DNA of 64,000 nucleotides from Hyperoodon ampullatus (lineage: Eukaryota; Chordata; Mammalia; Artiodactyla; Ziphiidae), in assembly GCA_949752795.1 (NCBI GenBank), contig OX457070.1, forward strand, positions 33,451,574 to 33,515,573, read 5' to 3'. The position numbers and the translations under genes are program-made. Shown piece after piece: positions 1 through 10,689 of the stretch (the stretch's first letter is position 1; each line of letters starts with the position of its first letter). The notes below the pieces were generated by a model that saw nothing but the letters and a program-made list of their open reading frames with translations, did no database searches and had not been told where the DNA came from.

Positions 1-188
1 TGACATTGACAAAGCATCTGCAGCTGTTTCATACCTCCATGTTCAGGCTCCCAGGTAGCATTTGCAGGGCCCTGAGGTAAGAGTACCAACAGACGCCCAC
101 GTACCATGTGTCTAAATATTGAAACTTCTCAGTCAGGCTAACATGCTGTCCAATAAATATTTTCTTTTTTTAAAATTGAGATATAATT

Positions 189-333
189 GCGGGGAATTCC
201 CTGGCAGTCCAGTGGTTAGGACTCCGTGCTTTCACTGCTGAGGGCCCAGTTTCAATCTCTGGTCAGGGAACTAAGACCCCACAAGCCATGCGGTGTGGCA
301 AAAAAAATAAATAAAATATATATTTTTTAAATC
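189..333 (+). mobile_element. CHR-like SINE, type C (short)
   Basis: A tRNA-derived SINE starting 'ggggaattccctggcagtcc', with the internal segment 'ggtcagggaactaagacccc' and an A-rich tail from about 300. Same type as the copies near 8.6, 49.0 and 59.0 kb. The left target-site duplication is agatataatt at 179-188. Its partner, agatatgatt, lies at 5755-5764 because a full-length L1 later inserted into the SINE tail. SINEs of this kind are transcribed by RNA polymerase III from internal A and B boxes and are mobilised by L1 enzymes. Confidence 0.88.
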
Positions 334-344
334 CTTAAAATAGA

Positions 345-1178
345 GTAAGGGAGGGGATGGAGTCAAGATGGCAGCGTGGGAGGATGCAGAGTTTACGTCT
401 CCCCACAACTACGGCACCTGCTGAATTTTGGTGGGGGACCTCGACGTCCAAGGAGACGGGAAGAACCCCCGAGCAACTGGGTAGGATGTGGGGGGGAGTG
501 AGGGGGGAGAAGTGGAGACCAGACAGGACCAGTGCCCCTGAGAGGTGGCTGGGAGAGGGGAGGCGTTCCCACACCTGAAGGGACCCTCGGGGGCTCGGAG
601 GGTGGGGGAGAGGGCAGCTAACATTTCCCTGCCAAATCGGGCCCTGGGAAGCCTGCTGGGCTCCCTGGATGGGTCCTCCACCCTCCGAGGCCCCCTCCTG
701 CCAAGTGGGCCCTAGGGGTGTGGGAAGGAGGGAGGAGGGAGGAAGACGAGCAGAGGCCAATGGGGAGGGACCCTCCGGTAAAATGCGCCTAGCATTTCTC
801 CCGCACACTCAGGCCCACGGAGCCTGCTGGGGTCCGAGACCTGGTCCTCTGCCCTCAAAGGCCAGAGGCACTCCTGGGCTCCTGCTGCTGTGTTGAGCCT
901 AAGCCCGACCCCCTACCTCCCCAGGGCCTTTTCTGGCCCTATGGGTCCTAAGCATAGGCCCCTCCCACCACCTAAGCCCCACCCCTGCCTAAATCTTGCC
1001 CCCCACAGGCAAGGCCTTTTCTGGCTTTTCTTTTTTTTTTCTCCTCTTTTTTGCTATTGTAATTCAGTTTTACCTTCTGGTTGTTGTTTCATCTATATAT
1101 ATATATTTTTTTCTAACATATCTGTTAGTTTTCTAATCTCATTTTATTTTTTATTCTTTTGTTATTGTTCTGCTCCTT

Positions 1179-1216
<38 letters not shown>

Positions 1217-1490
1217 CCCATGTGGCTTGCAGGATCTTGGTTCACAGGCCAGGGGTCAGGCCTGAGCTCCTGCAGTGGGAGCTCTGAGTCCGAATCACTG
1301 GACTAACAGAGAACCTCAGACCCCAGGGAATATTCATTAGAGTGAGGTCTCCTGGAGATACTCATCTCAGCACCAAGACCCAGCTCTACCCCACAGCCTA
1401 CAAACTCCATGGCCAGAAGCCTCAGGCCAAACAACTAGTAAGACAGGAACACAATCCTACCCATCAAAAAAAAAAAAAAAAAAAAAAAAG
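345..1490 (+). promoter_or_regulatory. L1 copy 1 5'UTR (ancestral internal promoter region)
   Basis: GC-rich 5' half, then a T-rich part with a run of 31 T (1181-1211) and a segment 1212-1466 that leads into an A-run at 1466-1489. In active L1s this region carries the internal RNA polymerase II promoter. Here the junction to ORF1 is shorter than expected for the family (A-run followed directly by 'gagatgccaaaaatag'), so part of the UTR/ORF1 boundary seems deleted or replaced by A-rich sequence. Whether it still drives transcription cannot be told from sequence. Confidence 0.6.
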
Positions 1491-1525
1491 AGATGCCAAA
1501 AATAGGTCACAGATAAAGGAGAAGG

Positions 1526-2628
1526 TAAAAGCCTACAAGACCAAATAAATGAAGAGAACATAGGCAACCTACCTGAAAAAGAATTCAAAGTAATGATGGT
1601 AAACATGATCCAGAATCTCGGAAGTAGAATGGAGGCACAGATCAAGAAAATACAAGAGGGCTTCCCTGGTGGCGCAGTGGTTGAGAGTCCGCCTGCCGAT
1701 GCAGGGGACACGGGTTCGTGTCCCGGTCTGGGAGGATCCCACATGCCGCGGGGTGGCTGGGTCCGTGAGCCATGGCCGCTGAGCCTTGCGCGTCCGGAGC
1801 CTGTGCTCCGCAGCGGGAGAGGCCACAGCAGTGAGAGGCCCGCGTACCACAAAAAAAAAAAAAAAAAAAAAACAAAAAACAAAAAAGAAAATACAAGAAA
1901 TGTTTAACAAAGATCTAGAAGAACTAAAGAACAAACAAACAGAGATGAACAATACAATAACTGAAATGAAAAATACACTAGAAGGAATCAGTACCAGAAT
2001 AACTGAGGCAGAAGAATGAATAAGTGAGCTGGAAGACAGACTGGTGGAAATAACTGCTGAGGAGCAGAATAAAGAAAAAAGAATGAAAAGAATTGAAGAC
2101 AATTTCAGAGACTTCTGGGACAACACTAAATGCACCAACATTCAAATTATAGGGGTCCCAGAAGAAGAGAAAAAGAAAGGGTCTGAGAAGAAATTTGAAG
2201 AGGCTATAGTGGAAAACTTCCCTAACATGGGAGAGGAAATAGTCAACCAAGTCCAGGAAGCGCAGAGAGTCCCATATAGGATAAATCCTAGGAGAAACAC
2301 ACGAAGACACATATTACTCAAACTAACAAAAATTAAATTCAAAGGAAAAATATTAAAAACAGGAAGGGAAAAGCAAAAAATAACATATAAAGGAATCCCC
2401 ATAAGATTATCAGCTGACTTTTCAGCAGAAACTCTGCAGGCCAGAAGGGAGTGGCAGGATATACTTAAAGGGATGAAAGAGAAAAACCTACAACCAAGAT
2501 TACTCTACCCAGTAAGGATCTCATTCAGATTCAACAGAGAAATCAAAAGCTTTACAGACAAGCAAAAGCTAAGAGAATTCAGCACCACCAAACCAGCTTT
2601 ACAACAAATACTAAAAGAACTTCTCTAG
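1526..2628 (+). pseudogene. L1 ORF1 (ORF1p, RNA-binding chaperone) remnant, copy 1
   Basis: ORF1p is the L1 nucleic-acid chaperone: a coiled coil that trimerises, an RRM domain and a C-terminal domain. The coiled-coil part is visible around 1920-2060 ('EELKNKQTEMNNTITEMKNT') and the RRM/C-terminal part in the open frame 2044-2628. Breaks: an in-frame TAA at 1546-1548, a type A SINE insertion at 1658-1884, and a TGA at 2017-2019 where copy 2 has CGG. The frame ends at TAG 2626-2628, about 58 bp before ORF2, the normal L1 spacing. No initiating ATG can be defended. Non-functional. Confidence 0.88.
1658..1884 (+). mobile_element. CHR-like SINE, type A, inside L1 copy 1 ORF1
   Basis: A full-length ~200-bp tRNA-derived SINE plus an A-rich tail. 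It starts 'gggcttccctggtggcgcag', has the B-box area 'gggttcgtgtcccgg', and ends 'gcgtaccacaaaa'. A 14-bp perfect target-site duplication aagaaaatacaaga flanks it (1644-1657 and 1885-1898). Copy 2 of the L1 has the uninterrupted sequence at the same ORF1 position (about 16690-16715), so the insertion point is certain and the SINE is younger than this L1. Confidence 0.96.
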
Positions 2629-2686
2629 GTAGGAAACACAACAGAAGAAAAAGACCCACAAAAACAAACCCAAATCAATTAAGAAA

Positions 2687-5293
2687 ATGGTAATAGGAAC
2701 ATGCATATAGATAATAACCTTGAATGTAAATGAATTAAATGCTCCAACCAAAAGACACAGGCTGGCTGAATGGATACAAAAACAAGACCCATATATATGC
2801 TGTCTACAAGAGACCCACTTCAGACCTAGGGACACATACAGACTGAAAGTGAGGGGATGGAAAAAGATACTCCATGCAAATGGAAATCAAAAGAAAGCTG
2901 GAGTAGCAATACTCATGTCAGATAAAATAGACTTTAAAATAAAGACTGTTACAAGAGATAACGAAGGATACTACATAATGATCAAGGGATCAATCCAAGA
3001 AGAAGATAAAACAATTATAAATATTTATGCCCCCAACATAGGAGCACCTCAATACATAAGGCAAATGCTAACAGCCATAAAATAGGAAATCAACAGTAAC
3101 ACAATAATAGTGGGGGACTTTAACAACCCACTTACACCAATGGACAGATCATCCAAACAGAAAATAAATAAGGACACACAAGCTTTAAATGACACAATAG
3201 ATCAGATGGATTTAATTGATATTTATAGGACATTCCACCTGAAAGTGGCAGAATACACTTTCTTCCCAAGTGCACATGGAACATTCTCCAAGATAGATTA
3301 CATGTTGGGTCACAAATCAAGCCTCGCTAAATTTAAGAAAATTGAAATCATATCAAGCATCTTTTCCAACCACAACACTATGAGATTAGAAATCAATTAC
3401 AGGAAAAAAAAAACTGTAGAAAACACAAATACATGGAGGCTAAACAGTGCACTACTAAATAACCAAGAGATCACTGAAGAAATAAAAGAAGAAATTTTAA
3501 AAATACATAGAAAAAAATGACATCGAAAACACGGTGACCCAAAATCAATGGGACAAAGCAAAAGCAGTTCTAAGATGGAAGTTTATAGCAATTCAATCTC
3601 ACCTCAAGAAACAAGAAAAATCTCAAATAAACAATCTAACCTTACACCTAAAGCAACTAGAGAAAGAAGAACAAAGAAAACCCAAAGTCGGTAGAGGGAA
3701 AGAAATCATAACGATCAGAGCAGAAATAAATGAAATAGAAAGGAAGAAAATAGCAAAGATCAATAAAACTAAAAGTTGGTTCTTTGAGAAGATGAACAAA
3801 ACTGATAAACCTTTAGCTAGACTCAGCAAGAAAAAAAAAGGAGAGGACACAAATCAATAAAATTAGAAATGAAAAAGGAGAAATCAAAACTGACACCTCA
3901 GAAACACAAAGGATTATAAGAGACTACTACAAACAACTATATGCCAATAAAATGGACAACCACAAAGAAATGGACAAATTCTTGGAAAGGTACAATTTTC
4001 CAAGACTGAACCAGGAAGAATTAGAAAATATAAACAGACCTACCACATGTAATGAAATTGAAACTGTAATTAAAAATCTACCAACAAACAAAAGTCCAGG
4101 ACCAGATGGCTTCACAGGCGAATTCTATCAAACATTTACAGAAGAGCTAACACCTTTGTTTCTCAAACTCTTCCAAAAAATTTCAGAGGGAGGAACACTC
4201 CCAAATTCGTTCTACAAGGCCACCATCACCCTGATACCAAAACCAGACAAAGATATCATGAAAAAAGAAAATTACAGAACAATATCACTGATGAACATAG
4301 ATTCAAAAATCCTCAACAAAATACCAGCAAACAGAAACCAACAACACATTAAAAGGATCATACACCATGATCAAGTGGGATTTATCCCAGGAATACAAGG
4401 GTTCCTCAATATACACAAATCAATCAGTGTGATACACCATATTAACAAATTAAGAAGTAAAAACCATATAAGCATCTCAATAGATGCAGAAAAAGCTTTT
4501 GACAAAATTCAAATTATGATGAAAACTCTCCAGAAAGTGGGCATAGAGGGAACCTACCTCAACAAAGTAAAGGCCGTATACGACAAAACCACAGCAAACA
4601 TCAGTCTCAATGGTGAAAAACTGAAATCATTTCCACTAAGATCAGGAACAAGACAAGGATGCCCACTCTCGCCACTCTTATTCAACATAGTTTTGGAAGT
4701 CCTAGCCATGGCAATCAGAGAGGAAAAAGAAATAAAAGGAATACAAATTGGAAAAAAAGAAATAAAACTGTCACTGTTTTCAGATGACATGATACTATAC
4801 ATAGAAAATCCCAAAGATGCCACCAGAAAACTATTAGAACTAATCAATGAATTTGGTAAGGTTGCAGGATACAAAATTAATGCACAGAAATCTCTTGCAT
4901 TCCTATACACTAAGAACAAAAATCAGAAAGAGAAATTAAGGACACAATCCCATTTACCATCACAACAAAAAGAATAAAATACCTAGGAATAAACCTACCT
5001 AAGGAGGCAAAAAACCTGTATGCAGAAAACTATAAGACACTGATGAAAGAAATCAAAAATGACATAAACAGATGGAGAAATATACTGTATTCTTGGATTA
5101 GAAGAATCAATATTGTGAAAATGACTATACTACCCAAAGCAATCTACAGATTCAATGCAATCCCTATCAAATTACCAATGGCATTTTTTACAGAACCAGA
5201 ACAAAAAATTTTATAATTTGTATGGAAACACAAAAGACCCCGAATAGCCAAAGCAATCTTGAGAAAGAAAACCGAAGCTGGAGGAATCAGGCC
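2687..5293 (+). pseudogene. L1 ORF2 (endonuclease-reverse transcriptase) remnant, copy 1
   Basis: ORF2p nicks target DNA and reverse-transcribes L1 and SINE RNA at the nick. An ATG at 2687 sits in the expected place after ORF1. The endonuclease domain shows 'LQETHFRP' (Glu codon at 2810) and 'MGDFNNP' (3110). The RT domain lies in the open frame 3952-4977, with 'NKSPGPDGF', 'DAEKAFDKI', '[13 protein letters not shown]' and the catalytic box 'LFSDDM' (FSDD at 4777-4788, where copy 2 has FADD). Breaks include TAG at 3083-3085, a stop near 3520, a frameshift near 4910 and the deletion at 5293 that removes the C-terminal region with the Cys-rich motif. Dead copy. Confidence 0.93.
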
Positions 5294-5754
5294 CTAGAGA
5301 CTCTCATAAAGAGTGAAGTAAGCCAGAAAGAGAAAAATGTATATCGTACAATAATGCATGTATGGGGAATCTAGAAAAATGGCACAGGTAAACCCATTTG
5401 TAGGGCAGGAATAAAGACGTAGATGTAGAGAACGGACATGTGGACACAGGAGAAGGGGAGAGTGGGACAAATTGGAAGATTAGGTCTGACATAAATACAC
5501 TACCATGTGTAAAATAGATAGCTAGTGGGAACCTGCTGTATAGCACAGGGAGCTCAGCTCGGTGCTCTGTGACGACCTAGATGGGTGGGATGCAGGGGGG
5601 AGGTCCAAGAGAGAGGGGATATATGTATACATATAGCTGATTCACTCCAGTGTATAGCAGAGACTAACACAACATTGTAAAGCAATTATACTGCAATAAA
5701 ATTAAAAATAAGATAAAATTCTTAAAATAAATACGTACACACATATGTAAATTT

Positions 5755-6412
5755 AGATATGATTCACATATTATAAAATCCATCATTTTAAAGTGTACAA
5801 TTCAATGGTTTTTATTATGTTCTCAGAGTTGTACAGCCGTAGCCACCATCTACTTCCAGGACATTTCAATACCCATTAAGAGTCACTATCCATTCCTTCC
5901 TTCTCCAGCCCCTGGCAACCACTAATCTTTCTGCCCCCATGGAGTTACCCATTCTTCACATTTCATATGAATGGACTCATACACCTATGTGACCTTTTTG
6001 TGACCAGCTTTTTACACGTAGCATACTGTTTTCAAGGTTCATCAATGTTGTAGTATGTATCAGTGTTTCATTCCTTTCTACAGCTGTATAATATTCCATT
6101 GTGTGGATATAGCACATTTATCCATGCATTAGTTGATGGACATTTCCACTGCTTCTACTTTTTGGCTATTATGAATAATGCTGCTATAAATATTCATGTA
6201 CAAGTTTTCATGGGGACATATATTTTCAATTCTCTTGGATATATTCCTAGGAGTGGAATTGCTGGGTCATACAGTAATTCTATGTTTAACTTTCCATAGC
6301 AGCTGCATCCTTTTACATCCGACCAGCAGTGTACAAAAATTCCAATTTCTCCACATCCTGGCCAGCACTTGTTATTGTTCATCTTTTTTATTATAGCCAT
6401 TCTAGTGGTTAA
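5755..6412 (-). mobile_element. Old LINE-1 (L1M type) fragment, ORF2 end and 3'UTR
   Basis: On the minus strand this reads as the end of L1 ORF2, including 'NNNKCWPGCGE' and 'LLYDPAIPLLGIYPRE', followed by 3'UTR. The 3' end continues at 168-188 ('taaaattgagatataatt'), on the other side of the SINE and L1 copy 1. It is therefore one ancient element split by two later insertions. It is much more diverged than copies 1 and 2. Confidence 0.88.
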
Positions 6413-6999
6413 AATATTTTTTCCTCCTACCTTGACAAATGCTTTCATAATGACAAGGGAGACCAAGTTTGCTTTTAGAATCATCAAACTTCTTGGGGTT
6501 TAGCACCCAAGAATGTGGCATGTGGGGGAAGCCAGCCCTGGACCCCCAGCCCATAGCCTGCCCTTTTGCCAACCACCCCTGGATTTGTCCTGCACCCCAA
6601 AGTCTTCTCATGCATGTGTGCAGACAGTCCAGTACAAGAATCCAGGCTCTATCCACATACCCTCAAACAGCTGCCTCTTGGGCATGGAAGTCTGTGCATC
6701 ATCAGCAGCTGACCCTGGGAGGAGGAACCTAGGCCCTGGAAACAGGCTCAGGGCCATTGAGCAGGGAACTGTGGGCTCGCAGAACCCAGAGCACCGTCTG
6801 GGGGGTGCGGGCTTTGCATGAGCATGTTCCCTTGTCTTGTGGTCTTCTCACCCCTTGGGGAGGGGAGGCGCTGACGGAGGGCCAGACGGTCCTCTGATGT
6901 GCAGTGCACAGTTCAGTAGCCCATCTTTCCCTCATCTAATGATGGCACTCTCCATGCTCATGTTGTCACTTCTCTCTAGAATGCTCTATCTCCTTAGAA
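6413..6999. other. No recognisable feature
   Basis: Mixed-composition unique sequence. Open frames on both strands are short and carry no recognisable motif. No repeat family recognised. Confidence 0.5.
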
Positions 7000-7016
7000 G
7001 ATCCCTTCTTATTCTT

Positions 7017-7078
7017 AAAATTTTTTTTAATATTTATTTATTTATTTGGCCGCACCGGCTCTTAGTTGCGGCACATGG
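7017..7078 (-). mobile_element. Ultra-short 5'-truncated SINE insertion (62 bp)
   Basis: Only the last part of a CHR-like SINE on the minus strand ('gtgcggccaaataaataaat') plus its A-rich tail. A perfect 17-bp target-site duplication, gatcccttcttattctt, flanks it at 7000-7016 and 7079-7095. The duplication proves an L1-type insertion despite the small size. Confidence 0.9.
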
Positions 7079-7149
7079 GATCCCTTCTTATTCTTGAAGA
7101 CACAGCCCAGAAGTTCTATGGTATGGGAAGCCTTCCCTGACACCCCTCA

Positions 7150-7365
7150 CAGTGTACCAGGCAGGGCGCTAGGCCCTGGGGATGCAGAGAGGAGTAAGGC
7201 ACAGTTGCTGCCAGAGTCAGGGAGCCTGATGGTGGCGGCAGCCGAGTAAACTGGCCAGGTACAGAGTGATCAGCTCAATAATCTGGGTGTGGCCGGTGGG
7301 CTGGGGGTCACATGGGAGAATCACCTCCCCCTGCCTTGGGGGACTTCAAGGATGGCTTCCTGGAA
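7150..7365 (+). repeat. Ancient interspersed repeat remnant, family not named
   Basis: Contains the degenerate pattern 'accaggcagggcgctaggccctggggatgc ...' split over several motifs, then 'ggatggcttcctgg' near 7352. Related sequence occurs near 14.8-15.9, 28.6, 38.3 and 43.7 kb. This pattern recurs through placental mammal genomes. I cannot assign the family with confidence. Confidence 0.4.
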
Positions 7366-8550
7366 TAAACGGGCCCTATAATAAGACCAGGAAGGCAGGC
7401 CAGCTTTGGCCAGATAAAGACGGGTGCCACTAGCAGGGACTTGTCCAGTGTCCTACCAGTCAGGTGTGTTCAGATGTTGCTGCCTCTCCGCCATCCAAAT
7501 CAAGGACTGCATGGCACGGCCATAGAAGCAGAACATGCCAAATACTTGGTGCATCTCACGCACAACAGGCTGTATCAGACATGCTCATCATGCCCATTCT
7601 GTCCCCACCCTTTTCCCAGGGAGGAGCCCCTCCCATGGGCCCTGTCCTCTGCACCCCCATTTCTAGTAGGAAGAAGGGGGAGGCATGAAAGGCCAATGTG
7701 TGGACCAGGGAGTGACGGGGCCAGGCTGAGCGTCCTCGAGGGCAGGCTGACGGCAGTCAGGAGAAACCACCGGCAGGAAGGACACCAGAGATGCAGTGTC
7801 CTGTGCCGACGCCCAGGCAGCCCCTGGACCCCGTGAGGCTGCCCCGGCACGCCTGGGTTCAAATCCCTGCCAGGAGCAGGAAGCTTCACCATGGCACCCC
7901 TCTGGATCGTTCTGCTCCTCTTCCCACCATGAGAAGAGAAAGAGATCCTCAGACAGTTTGTTCCTAGTACATTGCCCCGGTGGAAAGGCAAGCACTGAAA
8001 CCATCGGCCAAAATTTGGTATTTTAATTATCTGCACTTTCCAGTTATTTATTCTCCACCCCCAGTGGTTTCCAAATCCGTTTTGCAATACACAGCAAAAT
8101 ACAACTCCGTCTCAGCATATTTTGCAGATCAGGTTTCTTGGGGTCCTTTCAATACAACAGTATTTGCTAATACATAGAGCAACTTTTATTCCCGCGTATT
8201 TTCTCCCTGCTCTCCACCAGAGGGAGCCAGCAGGTCCTGTTTGGACAAGGTTCTCCACTCACCCTCATCCAAGCAGAGTGAAGGTGAAATTACAGACCTG
8301 GGACTGGTAAACTAAGCCGGCAGTTCCTGAACTTTCTGGCGCACAGCACTCTGTAGAACACCAGGATTGGGGGCAACTTAATTCAAGGAATAAGTGGTGA
8401 CCACTTGTTCTTGAAAAAAAATGAGATCTGGGGAAAATGAAAACAAAGCTTTCTGTTCATTGCAGTCCATAATTCCATTGCACATATTTATTGAACATTT
8501 TTATTCTGAAAGGTACGATAAAATAATAAAACAATTCTACATGGTAATTA
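7366..8550. other. No recognisable feature
   Basis: Unique sequence. Open frames such as 7441-7836 (+) and 7575-8087 (-) overlap each other on opposite strands and show no protein family motif. I treat them as chance frames in GC-rich DNA. Confidence 0.5.
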
Positions 8551-8567
8551 TAAATTATGGTATTTTA

Positions 8568-8688
8568 TCTAATTTTTTTGGCTGCACTGCGCACCATGCG
8601 AGTTCTTATTTCCCCGACCAGGGATCAAACCCATGCCCCCTGCAACGGGAGTGCGGACTTTTAACCCATGGACCGCCAGGGTAGTCCC
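8568..8688 (-). mobile_element. CHR-like SINE, type C
   Basis: The reverse complement starts 'gggactaccctggcggtcc' and contains 'gtttgatccctggtcgggg', the type C pattern. A 17-bp duplication with one mismatch (taaattatggtatttta at 8551-8567, taaactatggtatttta at 8689-8705) gives exact boundaries. Confidence 0.93.
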
Positions 8689-8795
8689 TAAACTATGGTA
8701 TTTTAATGGGACATGGCGATCTTATTGTTTAAGTTATTTTTAAAATATTAGGGAGTGTAAATGATAAGGTGACATTTTGTGTCACACAGGTGGTT

Positions 8796-9011
8796 TTTTG
8801 TTTTTGTTTTTTTTTTGTGTGGTGTGCAGGCCTCTCACTGTTGTGGCCTCTCCCGTTGCGGAGCACAGGCTCCAGACGCGCAGGCTCAGCGGCCATGGCT
8901 CACGGGCCCAGCTGCTCCACGGCATGTGGGATCTTCCCAGACCGGGGCACGTACCCGTGTCCCCTGCATCGGCAGGCGGACTCTCAACCACTGTGCCACC
9001 AGGGAAGCCCT
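8796..9011 (-). mobile_element. CHR-like SINE, type A
   Basis: Begins with the T-rich complement of the tail (8796-8816) and ends 'accagggaagccct', the complement of the SINE 5' end. The duplication cacaggtggtt is at 8785-8795 and 9012-9022. The tail side reads 'tgtgtggtgtgcagg' where other copies have 'gcggtacgcggg', so the 3' end is diverged. Confidence 0.94.
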
Positions 9012-9022
9012 CACAGGTGGTT

Positions 9023-10500
9023 CTTAATGCCACCCTGTGAGGCATTGTGAACACCCGGTTAAGGAGACCAGAAGGCCTAAGTATTTTTAAGCCAAGGAAT
9101 TGTATAGACCAGTAGGAAGATTTACTTGGTGGCAGAGTGCTAAATAATCTGGAATAGGGCCTCGGAGACAGACCAGGTGGTGAAATCTTGCATCTTGCAT
9201 CTTGCAGTGGTGGAGGGAAGAAAGGCAGACTTTGGTGACAACTGTGGGGAAGGAAGGACACATAGGTGAGATTTATGAAGGAGTCATTGACCAGATCCGG
9301 TTCCTGATCGAAGAGGTGGAAATGGGAAGGGATGGGAGCGAGCTAGGAGACAGACTGAAAACTGCTTAATGGTTTGAGACAGGAGTGGCAGGGTAATAAC
9401 AGTTTGCTCTGAATTCAGCACCTCGATTAATCCCCATTGTTTAATCACAGCCGCATTTACACATTTGAAAAAGAGTAGAACATTCGTGTGTGAAATATTA
9501 TATATTTGATCTACATCAAGGCTTGTTGCACAAGTCACAGACCCCTCGCAATAACTCTACAGCATCTTCTGGGCTCTTTGGCACAGAATATGAAGAATAT
9601 AAATGTGTGACAGTAAAGAGACATCAGCAAAGGAATTGCCCCAGCGATCTTGTTCCATTGGAGCAGAAATAGGAACCTATCCCTAGGTGGTCTGGGGTGC
9701 AGTTGGGCTGGCACTGGTAGCCTTCAGATCCTGTGTCTTGGGTAGAGTTCATATCTTCTGACTTTTCCATCTCCCTCAAGTCCGAATTCCTTATGTGAAA
9801 CAAACATTCCCACTCCACTGAGCTCTTGTGGCTCAACGTGCAATCAAGGGGGGTTAGAATGACAGGACTGTGAGCCAGCCAGACGACTTTCCTCCTTCTC
9901 CAAAGCTGCCTGGCCAGGACACACTGACATAAGAACTCCCTCTGAACAGGGCTTCCTGAGGCCAGCTGTGGGGACTTTTCTGCAGAAATCTGCAGTCAAC
10001 CATGAATAATCACGATTGAGCAAGAGGGTGAGCTCCAGACTCAGTCACATCTGAGTCCATCTCAGTTACTAAAACAAGTCTGCCTTTTGGCGTGGGAAAC
10101 TGCACCTGTGAGAAACCAGGAGGCCTTTGGGACAGCAACCTAGGCCAACAGAAGTCTCGGGATGAATCATAGCACAGGCCCTGAAGCGGAAGTACGCCTC
10201 GTCTGTCCCCACTCCCAAATGGATATGAGTGTATGTTAAGAACATAGATCATTAAGCACCGTAGTGGGTGCTGTGAAAGTCCAAGAGATGCACCCTCTCG
10301 GTGAGAGCTTTCATCTAGGAGAGGAGAGACATGAGCCCAACCATCCTGTTGTCTCTCTAATTATCTTATTCATTCTTTGACCTCCCACTTAGCCAACCAC
10401 TTGTGTGGCACACAGATGATGCTCCCAAAATGTTTGGAGATTATTACATGTAAAATGCAAGAGGCAGTCATGCAATTGCTGAGCTTTGAGATCCATTTCC
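9023..10500. other. No recognisable feature
   Basis: Unique sequence. A short tandem of 'cttgcat' occurs at about 9187-9207. No repeat family or coding motif recognised. Confidence 0.5.
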
Positions 10501-10503
10501 AAC

Positions 10504-10680
10504 AGGGTTTCTCAACAGTGGTTCTATTGACCTGTTGGACCAGATCATTCCTTATTGTGACTGTCTATGCACTGGAGGGTCCTTAGATCTCATGATATGC
10601 CAGTGGTACCTCCCCTCTCAGCTGTGACAACTAAAAGTGTCTGCAGCCATTGCCAAATGTTGCCCCCAGTTGGGAATCCC
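10504..10680 (+). mobile_element. hAT-Charlie non-autonomous DNA transposon remnant (MER20-like)
   Basis: Starts 'cagggtttctcaacagtgg' and continues through the diverged internal pattern ending 'gccattgccaaatgttgccc' and 'gttgggaatccc'. It aligns by eye with the better-preserved copy at 30264-30486. No intact 8-bp target duplication is visible. The family name is from memory. Confidence 0.65.
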
Positions 10681-10689
10681 ACTACCCCC

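Larger units (their letters stand above)
343..5720 (+). mobile_element. Young LINE-1 copy 1: 5'UTR to 3'UTR, internally deleted
   Basis: A LINE-1 in order: 5'UTR (about 345-1490), ORF1 remnant, ORF2 remnant, 3'UTR (about 5294-5700) and an A-rich tail. The first bases around 352-380 read 'gagtcaagatggcagcgtgg', the usual L1 5' start type, so the 5' end is close to complete. At 5293/5294 the sequence jumps from mid-ORF2 ('gaggaatcaggccc') straight to the end of ORF2 ('tagagactctcataaag'). Compared with copy 2, about 1.1 kb of ORF2 is missing. Short flanking repeats cttaaaata at 334-342 and 5721-5729 fit a target-site duplication. A type A SINE sits inside ORF1. Stops and a frameshift make this copy dead. 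Confidence 0.93.

Noticed and set aside
335..808. 157-codon minus-strand frame opposite the L1 5'UTR
   Set aside because: It lies in GC-rich UTR sequence. It is not at the expected place of, and shows no likeness that I can defend to, a known antisense L1 frame.
890..1306. 138-codon frame rich in F and C
   Set aside because: Translation of the T-rich L1 5'UTR, not a protein.
1670..1735. tRNA gene suggested by A-box and B-box like motifs
   Set aside because: The motifs belong to the tRNA-derived head of the SINE, which cannot fold into a full tRNA and recurs at all SINE copies.
3952..4977. Functional reverse transcriptase gene
   Set aside because: The 341-codon frame covers only part of ORF2, is preceded by stops and followed by a frameshift and a large deletion. 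It is an L1 pseudogene piece.
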